A DNA stretch of 7,614 bases from Caryophanales bacterium UBA3260 (lineage in GTDB: Bacteria > Bacillota_I > Bacilli_A > RF39 > UBA660), in NCBI GenBank assembly GCA_002362595.1, contig DEUO01000030.1:1-7614 (forward strand), given 5' to 3'. Each line of letters starts with the position of its first letter. The stretch's first letter is position 1. The notes beneath the pieces were generated by a model. That model saw nothing but the letters and a program-made list of their open reading frames with translations, did no database searches and was not told the DNA's origin. Shown piece after piece: positions 1 through 7,100 of this stretch. The translations under genes were made by a program, and so were the position numbers.

Positions 1-138
1 ATAAATGTTTTAATATTTTATTTATTATCATTATTATTTTTAAGTTATCGTATAACTTTAAAAAAGATTATATATTATGTAATTATTTTTATTACAACTA
101 TATTAGGTAGTGTTATAGGGAAAAATAAAAAGAACTAA
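1..138 (+). CDS. Possible C-terminal end of a membrane protein (partial, enters from left edge)
   Basis: Reading from base 1 in the first plus-strand frame gives 45 open codons ending in TAA at 136-138. The peptide has two hydrophobic stretches (about residues 1-16 and 23-40) separated by a short basic segment (YRITLKK) and ends in a lysine/asparagine-rich tail (GKNKKN). This resembles the last two membrane helices of an integral membrane protein with a cytoplasmic C-terminus. It would converge on the lysozyme gene, the two stop codons overlapping on opposite strands. A 45-codon open frame is unusual in DNA this AT-rich, but T-rich DNA also yields hydrophobic translations by chance. The start lies outside the window and the family is not recognisable. 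The alternative is a non-coding AT-rich spacer. Confidence 0.45.
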   Translation: MNVLIFYLLSLLFLSYRITLKKIIYYVIIFITTILGSVIGKNKKN

Positions 139-150
139 TTTAGTTCTTTT
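128..150 (-). terminator. Intrinsic terminator of the GH25 lysozyme gene, embedded in its last codons
   Basis: A perfect 10-base-pair hairpin joins 141-150 and 128-137 around a three-base loop at 138-140. Read on the minus strand it is followed by TTTTTATTTTT-like sequence down to about 121. The first arm encodes the last residues of the lysozyme and its TAG stop (135-137) forms the start of the second arm. On the plus strand the hairpin ends in TTCTTTT but is followed by GAGTTGG, so it would be a poor terminator in that direction. Confidence 0.85.
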
Positions 151-1706
151 GAGTTGGAAGTATCTTCTAATAATGTTGTTTCTTGGTTAGGTATTTTTTC
201 ATTTTCTACTTTATTTTCTTGTGTTTCTTCTTTTTCTTCTACTTGATCTTCATTATTATCTTTTAATATAGTATAAAAGTCAGTGTCTTTAATGTAATAT
301 GTTTCTTTTTCATATTCTATTCTGACGTATGAAGGATTGGTACCAGTAATAGTTATTTCTTCGTCTTTTAATTGTTTTACAATATTATTTTTTAGATAAT
401 CGTATGGTTCTCTTAGAAGAGTTACTTCTTTAGATAATTTTACTAATAAAGATTGTTCTTTAAATTGGACTTCTTCTTTATTTATTATAAAGCATTCTGT
501 ATCGTTAATATAGAAAGTATCTGAGTTATATTTGATACGAATGAAGTCATCAGACATTCCTGTTACTATTATGTTTGTTGTGGAATCCATTGTACCTGCT
601 TTATTAGGAAGGTTTGTATAAGGGCTACTTCTTAACATAACTGTTTTTGTTAGGTTAGTTGGCATATTCATATTAATGAATTCTATTTGAGGTAAATTAC
701 CAGCATTATTTATTCCATTTACGCTAGTAGATTTAGTTACATCGTTAGTTACACTAAAGTAAGCAACATTCATATCAACACGGCCATTAATACCTGGTAC
801 AGAACCATCACTTGTATATTGCCACATATGATATTTTCCACGATATGTTACTGTGTCGTTGTATTGAGCTAACCAAATTCGCTGATTAGAAAATTTAGCT
901 GTATTAAAGAATTTAGTAAAAGCGTTAGCATAACTATATATCATAGGAGTGTAACCCATTTTTTTTACGTATTCACAGAATACTAAGGCATTATCAGTCA
1001 TTGTACTATAGCTAATTCCAGTTAGACGATTTTGATTAAATACTTCTATATCAATTGCTAAAGGGTACGTTATGTCATAGTCTTTTACAACGTTTACAAG
1101 CCATTTTGCTTCTTCTAAGGCTTCACTTGAATCTCTGGCCATTGAGAAAAAGTAAACACCAACATTGATGTTATTAGCAATAGCACCTTTTATGTTATCT
1201 AAAAATCTATTATCCATAACAATAGTTCCTGAATCTAGTTTACGGAAGCCTGCTCTTATCATAGCAAATGTTACTCCGCTTTGCTTAACTTTTTTCCAGT
1301 CTATCTTTTTTTGCCAGGTTGAAACGTCGATACCAAAACTTGTTTCGTTTGTTTCATATTTTTTTACAGCAGTTTTAGCTTCTGATTTTTTAGCAACACC
1401 TTTCTTCTCTTCATTTTGCTTGATTATTTTTTCAGGATCTTCTTTATCATTTTCTTGTTGAACTACTATTGGAGTTGTCATATCGAAAGCCGTTCCTTCT
1501 TGGCCTATATTATTAATATCATCAAGACTAGCTAAAAAGTTCCATACTTCTTCATCAGTCATGTGAGATTTTTCTTTAGGTATTACAATTACATTATTAT
1601 TTTGTTTTAAGCTATTACTTATTTTTTGAGATGTAAAAGATAGTATTAATAATAATACTAGAAAAAGACAAGTTATAATATTAGTTTTATTTAAATGTTT
1701 CTTCAT
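135..1706 (-). CDS. Secreted or membrane-anchored GH25 lysozyme (muramidase) with two SH3-like repeats
   Basis: Glycoside hydrolase family 25 enzymes cleave the beta-1,4 bond between N-acetylmuramic acid and N-acetylglucosamine in peptidoglycan. This 523-residue protein starts with a basic stretch and one hydrophobic segment (about 8-27), a signal peptide or anchor without a lipobox. A hydrophilic Lys/Glu-rich linker (about 28-120) could span the wall. The catalytic domain covers about 122-318: GIDVSTW with Asp127, IDWKKVK, GVYFFSMA, the AIDIE motif with Asp219 and Glu221, and the closing VDMNVAY. The known GH25 acidic residues are thus all present and the enzyme should be active. Two related SH3-like segments follow (about 353-408 and 424-480), probably binding cell wall, then an acidic Glu/Asn/Gln tail (484-523). 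The start is supported by GGAGAG six bases upstream and by its own promoter. It may remodel the cell's own wall or act on neighbours; the sequence does not decide this. Confidence 0.93.
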   Translation of the reverse strand: MKKHLNKTNIITCLFLVLLLILSFTSQKISNSLKQNNNVIVIPKEKSHMTDEEVWNFLASLDDINNIGQEGTAFDMTTPIVVQQENDKEDPEKIIKQNEEKKGVAKKSEAKTAVKKYETNETSFGIDVSTWQKKIDWKKVKQSGVTFAMIRAGFRKLDSGTIVMDNRFLDNIKGAIANNINVGVYFFSMARDSSEALEEAKWLVNVVKDYDITYPLAIDIEVFNQNRLTGISYSTMTDNALVFCEYVKKMGYTPMIYSYANAFTKFFNTAKFSNQRIWLAQYNDTVTYRGKYHMWQYTSDGSVPGINGRVDMNVAYFSVTNDVTKSTSVNGINNAGNLPQIEFINMNMPTNLTKTVMLRSSPYTNLPNKAGTMDSTTNIIVTGMSDDFIRIKYNSDTFYINDTECFIINKEEVQFKEQSLLVKLSKEVTLLREPYDYLKNNIVKQLKDEEITITGTNPSYVRIEYEKETYYIKDTDFYTILKDNNEDQVEEKEETQENKVENEKIPNQETTLLEDTSNSKELN

Positions 1707-1712
1707 ACTTTA

Positions 1713-1718
1713 CTCTCC
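1713..1718 (-). promoter_or_regulatory. Ribosome binding site of the lysozyme gene
   Basis: GGAGAG on the minus strand lies six bases before the ATG at 1706. It sits at or almost at the predicted transcript 5' end. Confidence 0.8.
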
Positions 1719-1724
1719 ATTTTT

Positions 1725-1753
1725 AATATAACAAAGAATAGAAATTACTTCAA
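1725..1753 (-). promoter_or_regulatory. Promoter of the lysozyme gene (SigA-type, extended -10)
   Basis: On the minus strand, TTGAAG (1748-1753) and TATATT (1725-1730) are separated by 17 bases. The -10 box is preceded by TG plus one base, an extended -10. The predicted start point near 1718-1719 gives a leader of only about 12-13 bases. The promoter lies after the terminator of the upstream membrane-protein gene, so the lysozyme appears independently transcribed. Confidence 0.7.
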
Positions 1754-1767
1754 GAAAACGAAATAAA

Positions 1768-1795
1768 AAAAGACTTTATTTATGTAAAGTCTTTT
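1768..1795 (-). terminator. Intrinsic terminator of the membrane-protein gene
   Basis: An 11-base-pair perfect hairpin (1785-1795 with 1768-1778, six-base loop) is followed on the minus strand by TTTTTTATTT. Only two of the pairs are G-C. The TAA stop at 1794-1796 overlaps the base of the first arm. Confidence 0.85.
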
Positions 1796-2609
1796 AACTT
1801 ACGATATTAAAATCAGTTAAGATGTAAGAATTATTGTTTAATGTATAAGTATATTGGAATTCTAGGAATTGTTGAGTATCGTTTTGATATAAGTTAGTTA
1901 GATACATTTCTTCAGTATCAGGATAGCCAAATTCTTCTAAACGATCATCTACACCAATATATCTTTTTATACCTTTATCATTTTCAATATATTCTTGGAA
2001 ACCGTCATGGTTCTTATACATACCATATACTGTTATAATTCCACCATTTTCTGTTTTATCAATACTTTTTACTTTGTAATTATATAATTTTTTAGTACTT
2101 AAATCAGTTAATTGATCTGAACCATTTTCGTATTCTTCATTTATTTTAAATTCACCATTTGTATCATTATACTTGATAAAAGGTTGTTCAGCTTCTCCAA
2201 TATAATAATCTTCGCCTTTTATACTAATATCATTGCCTAAGATGTTAATTAGGTTATTTTTTATATCTGCTATAGATAAAGATGTATTATTATTTTTTAC
2301 TTTCATTATATCGCCTAGATATAATTTTTGATTATTATTTAGATTTGATAGATATGTTATTAGGTCAGTTTCAGTAGTTGAATATGAATATAGTGCTCTT
2401 AAAAAACCATCATTTAATTTATTAAGTTCTTGTTCAGTTAATGGCTTTGCTACTTCTGTATCTATCTTTTTTATAGCAGTAGGATTAGATTCTGATTGCT
2501 TAACTTTTTTAGAAGTTAATAAAAAAGTTAAACCTATTACTATAAATATAAGACATAGTATTACAATAACCCCGATTATATTCTTATTATCATTAGTATC
2601 GAAATCCAT
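1794..2609 (-). CDS. Single-pass membrane protein of unknown function
   Basis: I do not recognise this 271-residue protein. An acidic, Asn-rich N-terminus (1-10) is followed by one strong transmembrane segment (about 11-32) and then SKKVK. The remaining 235 or so residues are hydrophilic and probably lie outside the cell, though the topology is uncertain because the positive charges follow the helix. Residues 57-130 look mostly helical. Residues 130-271 have alternating aromatic/hydrophobic patterns and end in YTYTLNNNSYILTDFNIV, suggesting a beta-rich extracellular domain. There are no cysteines outside the membrane segment and no catalytic motif I can name. An ATG at 2633 in the same frame would add eight residues, but it has no ribosome site and lies upstream of the predicted transcript start. 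The ATG at 2609 has AGAGGTGA five bases upstream and is preferred. It has its own promoter and terminator. Its position beside the lysozyme fits an envelope role, but that is only inference. Confidence 0.85.
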   Translation of the reverse strand: MDFDTNDNKNIIGVIVILCLIFIVIGLTFLLTSKKVKQSESNPTAIKKIDTEVAKPLTEQELNKLNDGFLRALYSYSTTETDLITYLSNLNNNQKLYLGDIMKVKNNNTSLSIADIKNNLINILGNDISIKGEDYYIGEAEQPFIKYNDTNGEFKINEEYENGSDQLTDLSTKKLYNYKVKSIDKTENGGIITVYGMYKNHDGFQEYIENDKGIKRYIGVDDRLEEFGYPDTEEMYLTNLYQNDTQQFLEFQYTYTLNNNSYILTDFNIVS

Positions 2610-2614
2610 TGTTT

Positions 2615-2622
2615 TCACCTCT
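2615..2622 (-). promoter_or_regulatory. Ribosome binding site that decides the membrane-protein start
   Basis: AGAGGTGA on the minus strand is placed five bases before the ATG at 2609. The alternative in-frame ATG at 2633 has only AT-rich sequence and the -10 box around it, so the shorter protein is the better call. Confidence 0.85.
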
Positions 2623-2631
2623 ACTATATTC

Positions 2632-2661
2632 ATTATATATTATAATTCTATTTTTATTCAA
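2632..2661 (-). promoter_or_regulatory. Promoter of the membrane-protein gene with an A/T tract upstream
   Basis: On the minus strand, TTGAAT (2656-2661) is followed after 18 bases by a perfect TATAAT (2632-2637). The predicted start near 2625 gives a leader of about 16 bases. Just upstream of the -35 box, about 2664-2690, is an almost pure A/T tract with runs of six or more T and A. It could act as an UP element, although the last bases of the dehydrogenase terminator also lie close by. Confidence 0.7.
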
Positions 2662-2694
2662 GATTTTTATGTTATTTTTTAAAAAAAGATAAGA

Positions 2695-2725
2695 AAAAAA
2701 CAATAAAATTTATTTATTGTTTTTT
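2695..2725 (-). terminator. Very AT-rich intrinsic terminator of the dehydrogenase gene
   Basis: A perfect 13-base-pair hairpin (2713-2725 with 2695-2707, five-base loop 2708-2712) contains a single G-C pair. The minus strand continues TTTTTTTCTTATC, giving a T-rich exit. The first arm encodes the last four residues (KNNK), and the TAA stop (2710-2712) lies in the loop. The stem is weak, so read-through is possible. Confidence 0.65.
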
Positions 2726-4107
2726 AAAATATCTCTCGCAGCTACTAATCCAGTTGCAGCAGCAGTGACAATGTTGCCGGCTTTGCCTGCTCCATCACCA
2801 ATAAAATATATGTTATTATTTTTTAGTTTGAAATTATTATCAGTTTCTATTTCATTACTGAAGAATTTTATTTCTGGTCCATATAGTAATGTATCGTCAT
2901 TAGCAACACCAGGAATTATTTTATTTAATGTTTCTAAGCCTTCTAGAATATTAGTAATAATACGATGTGGTAATACTAAAGCTAAGTCTCCTGCTACACA
3001 GTCTTTTAAGGTAGGTTCTATAAATCCTTTATTAATACGATGCCATTCACTACGGCGACCATTTTTTAAATCTTTTAGTGACTGGATAATTGGTTTACCA
3101 TCACCTAAAACATTAGCAATACGAGCTATTGATTCACCATAAAGTCTTGTATTAGTTACAGGTTCTGTTAAATGAACTTTAGAAATAAATGCAAAATTGG
3201 TATTATTTGATTTTATTTCTTTTAGGGCATGGCCATTTACACATATATAGCCATAGTAATTTTCTTTAGCTACAAATCCACCAGGATTAGTACAGAACGT
3301 TCTTATTTCATCATTATATGTATTTGTTTTAATGAATATGGTTGGATCGTAAATTACATTAGTGATACTTTCCATTATTTCTTTTCTTACTTCTACTCTA
3401 ACACCTATTTCAATACTTTGTGAAAGATATGGAATAGAATATTTATCTGCTAGTTCTTGGATCCATTTGGCCCCAGTTCTTCCTGGAGCTACGATAACTG
3501 TTTTTGTATTGATAGTTGTTTCTTTTTTATTTGTTAAGTATGTTACTTCATGTTCGTCTTCTTTTATTGATTTAATATCTGTTACGTCTGCTCTATCTAA
3601 TAAGGTTACACCTTTATCTATTAGATAATCGCAGATACCATCAATATACTCTGGTAAGTGATCACTTCCTAGATGTTTTTGCTTTATTAATAATAATTTT
3701 GCTCCTGCTATAGCTACTTGTTTTTTTATTTCATTAGCTTCATCTATATTACTTGGGTAGACTTCAGCATCCATATTAAATTTATTAAATATCTCTTCTG
3801 TTTCATCTATTAGTTTATAGGCTTCGCTTTCACTCATGTATTTAGTTAAATCACTTTTACCTAGACGAGGTATAAAATTTAATTTGCCATCACTAAATGT
3901 TCCTGCTCCGCCATATCCAGCTAAGATAGCACAAGGATTACAGTTTTGACATGGTATACCACTTTTGTTCATAGGACATACTCTGTTTTTTACACGTGAA
4001 CCTTTATCTATGATAGCTATTTTAAGCTTAGAATTTTTAGTAATTAGTTCGTATGCACTAAATAAACCTGCTGGGCCTGCACCGATAATTACAACATCGT
4101 ACTTCAT
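2710..4107 (-). CDS. FAD-dependent dehydrogenase of the COG2509 type with a four-cysteine cluster
   Basis: This 465-residue cytoplasmic flavoprotein opens with a classic dinucleotide-binding fold: DVVIIGAGPAG (4-14) and an acidic end to the second strand (IAIIDKG, 30-36). A second flavin-fold signature is IVAPGRTG (205-212), and the C-terminal FAD-contacting motif is IYFIGDGAGKAGN (433-445). A cysteine cluster C44-x8-C53-x2-C56-x2-C59 is followed by GYGGAGTFSDGKL (64-76). That arrangement is typical of the uncharacterised FAD-dependent dehydrogenase family COG2509, and the length is usual for it. The substrate is unknown. The four cysteines could hold an iron-sulfur cluster or zinc, which is inference. 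The start has AAGGAG eight bases upstream. The gene begins 47 bases after the giant sigma-like gene with no terminator and no convincing promoter between, suggesting co-transcription. It is an intact, ordinary-looking gene. Confidence 0.92.
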   Translation of the reverse strand: MKYDVVIIGAGPAGLFSAYELITKNSKLKIAIIDKGSRVKNRVCPMNKSGIPCQNCNPCAILAGYGGAGTFSDGKLNFIPRLGKSDLTKYMSESEAYKLIDETEEIFNKFNMDAEVYPSNIDEANEIKKQVAIAGAKLLLIKQKHLGSDHLPEYIDGICDYLIDKGVTLLDRADVTDIKSIKEDEHEVTYLTNKKETTINTKTVIVAPGRTGAKWIQELADKYSIPYLSQSIEIGVRVEVRKEIMESITNVIYDPTIFIKTNTYNDEIRTFCTNPGGFVAKENYYGYICVNGHALKEIKSNNTNFAFISKVHLTEPVTNTRLYGESIARIANVLGDGKPIIQSLKDLKNGRRSEWHRINKGFIEPTLKDCVAGDLALVLPHRIITNILEGLETLNKIIPGVANDDTLLYGPEIKFFSNEIETDNNFKLKNNNIYFIGDGAGKAGNIVTAAATGLVAARDILKNNK

Positions 4108-4115
4108 TTTATCAT

Positions 4116-4121
4116 CTCCTT
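4116..4121 (-). promoter_or_regulatory. Ribosome binding site of the dehydrogenase gene
   Basis: AAGGAG on the minus strand is eight bases before the ATG at 4107 and is the strongest ribosome binding site in the window. Upstream TATGAT and TAAAAT could pass as -10 boxes but lack a -35 partner, so I do not call a promoter here. Confidence 0.85.
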
Positions 4122-4154
4122 ATAAATTTTATCATATTATTTATGAACTTTCTA

Positions 4155-7100
4155 CTATTGTTCTTCTAATTTTAAGCGATAGCTTTTGCCTTTATCAACA
4201 AATAATAGTTGACGTTCTATTAAACTATTTATAATACGGTATACATGGTTAATATCTCTTCCATCAAGATTGCCATAAGGATTTACTATGTCACTTAATG
4301 TATGTTTAGTTTTACTATCTAAAATATAATTAGGATTATTTAGAATGGATTTTATTTCTTCTTTACTAGCAGTAGATAGATGAAATAAGTTTGCTTCTCT
4401 TTCTTTTAATAAATCATATGTTATCATTGTTGGTATTTTTGATTTTTTACCATTTATTTCTTGAGTGTTATTTATTCTTTTAAAGAAACGTTCGTAATAT
4501 ACTTTATGAATACAATCCATTTCATCTTTATGTCTTTCATAGTAAGATATTATTTCTTCTAGAGTAAATTCATTTGTTTTTTTTATGCCTTCTCTTAGCT
4601 TACAAACACTAACCATTAATTGATAAATAGAATTATTAATAGCTGTTGTTTGTTGAGGTAAGTTTAGTCTTTCTTTTATTTCAGGAATTGATAAACGACG
4701 CATTTCGCTGATACCGAAATATAAATCAAATATTTCAGTTGCGACTTTTAAATCTCCATAGAAAGGCAAATCTGGGCTTTTAATAGCTTCTTGATAATAA
4801 TCAAAGTCAAATTTTTTATCTGTTTTGCCATGAGTTATTTCATAAATATTTATTCTTAATCTGTTTATTATAGCAATAGTCATTTCTCTAGTAAGATGAT
4901 ATTTTTCTCCTAGTGCTTCGTAAGATAAATTATTTTTAAAATAATCATAGATGAAGACGCGATCACTATTACTAAAATATTTTAGGTATGGTACTATATC
5001 TGTTTCAAAATCCATTTGTTCATCTAGTTCACCATTTAGATATTTCTTTATATTAACTATTGCTCGGTAATATCTTCTTCTTACACTATTTTTTAAATCA
5101 CCTAGTTCTTTACTTAATTCATTTAAACTTTTATATTCATGATTGTTTAAAGCAAATAGAGAGTTTATTATATAACGTTCTTTATCACTTATAGGGAGAT
5201 GTCTATCTTCTAAGATAGTAGTTAATTCTTCACGAGTAAAGACAGATAAATCTGGAGATAAGGCGCCTATTTTACGTAGTTTTATCTTATCTGTACTTTC
5301 ATATATAGTGTGATAGAATGTATAATTTGAAATAGATAAAAGTTTTTGAATATCTTTGCTTTCTAGATGTTTACCAGTTTTATTGTATTTAGTTTTAATA
5401 CCATAATATAAAGATAATACTTGTTGTTCTCTTTCAGTTAAAACTGTATCAGTAAAATGGCGATGTAATTCACGAGATATATCTTTAGATGAAATTGTTA
5501 CATTTTTTATAAGCAATTTGTCATGTAAGTCATATAGATGTTGCATTGCTCTATTTACATTAATACGTGGAATATTTAGAATTACAGCAATCGCTTCATT
5601 AGAGTTTCCATAATTATATCTTAAGGAATAGATTTCTTTTTCTTCTTCAGTTATTTTATCACCGAATAATTTATAAATATCTTTTAAGGTGACTGTGGAT
5701 ATTTTTCTAGCTTTTAGAACACCTAAACGATAATGATCTATTTTTCTTATTCCGTCTGTAATAATATTAGATATTCTTGTTCTATTTAATCCTGTTCTTT
5801 TAGATATTTCTTCATAATCTAAGTCTTGTTCTAAAAACATAATTAATATTTTTCTAGTTTCATCTGTATAGTCATATTGTTCACTTAGATATGGAAGATA
5901 ATCTTTTTTAGTTATTTCTATTTTATGTTTTTTATTTATATAGATATTAATTGCTGCTTCTCTAGCATCACTTATCATATCATGAACTTTAATGTAAGTA
6001 AGAGATGGGTATAGCTTGGCGATTTCTTTAATAGATAATGGGTCGCTATCTACACCATAAAATAAGTCTAGAAGATGGACTCTTTCTTCAGTATGTCTTT
6101 CTTGATATTTAGAACGAATAAGGAGCCATTTTGCTCTATTAAAATCGTTATCTAGGAAATTATTAATGTTATAATATAGTTTTTCTAAACGATTAGTTAA
6201 CATGTAATAACGATAGTATAATTTACTATCAGGATATTTTTTAATAAATTCACGTTTATCTTTCTTTTTAAAATAATAGCATTCTAAAAATAAACGTTGA
6301 GATTCATCAAATTCATCTATGTGATCAAGATATGTTTGATAATATTTTTGAGGATGTAAGTCTTCTTTACTTGCTTTATAGCCGAATAAGTTTAGATTAA
6401 CATCTCTTTCTATATCTTCTACTTCAGCACTATATCTACCTACTTTATAATAGTATTTATATAAAAGTTTTTTTTCGTTATCTGTAAGATAAGCACAGTC
6501 ATCATCTAAGAATTTTTTTATATCATCAAAAGTTAATAAATTAACGGCTTCTTTTATAGTTGAAAAGTCAAATTTTTTATAACTTTCACTTTTTACTAAA
6601 TTATATACATATGGTCCATATAAATTTAACATTTCTTCTTTAAATTCTAAGTAATCTGGTGATTGGGATGCGGTTGATATTTTTTCATTTAGAGAAGTAC
6701 TTAAAGCAAGAAGTTCTTGTTCAGTTAGTTTTAAGCTAGAACATAATTCATTAGTAAAATATGAATATTTACTAAATACTTGATAATAATATAGTCTTTG
6801 TTCTTCATGAGTTAAAGAATCTTTTAAGTAGAAATATATTATAATGCTATCTATTGAATATGGAGTTACTTTTATACGAGAAGATTTATTTCCTTCTCTT
6901 TCTTTAATACTATATATACGGCGTTTTAATCTTTTGTCGTCATTAGCAAGAAATGTTTCTAATGTTTCTAAAGCGAAGATATATCTTTTTCTTGCTTCTA
7001 ATAAATCAATGTTCAATTTAGAACTTATTTCTTCGATAGGTATTCCTGAAACCATTTGATAGAATACATAATATATGTCTGGGTCAAGGGAATCTTTTAA

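Noticed and set aside
1165..1461. Plus-strand open frame opposite the lysozyme gene
   Set aside because: It is the antisense reading of the GH25 catalytic domain, whose motifs are clear; it has no evident ribosome site or recognisable product.
2610..2633. In-frame upstream ATG at 2633 for the membrane protein
   Set aside because: It overlaps the -10 box and has no ribosome site; the ATG at 2609 has AGAGGTGA at good spacing.
2664..2700. A/T tracts before 2700 as a replication origin or attachment site
   Set aside because: No repeated boxes or integrase gene are present; the tract is better explained as the terminator exit and a possible UP element of the downstream promoter.
4107..4115. Tiny ATG-ATA-AAA-TGA reading frame just before and overlapping the dehydrogenase start
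   Set aside because: Its ATG is too close to the ribosome site to be used well, and four codons in AT-rich DNA is easily chance.
4108..4154. Possible separate promoter or small hairpin between the giant gene and the dehydrogenase
   Set aside because: TATGAT and TAAAAT lack a -35 partner at the right distance, and the only stems are 4-6 A-T-rich pairs with large loops and no T-run.
2717..4234. Several plus-strand open frames opposite the dehydrogenase gene
   Set aside because: They are complementary-strand shadows of a well-supported flavoprotein, and their hydrophobic content reflects T-rich codons.
6844..7059. Short plus-strand open frame opposite the giant sigma-like gene
   Set aside because: It is an antisense shadow with no start signal or family resemblance.
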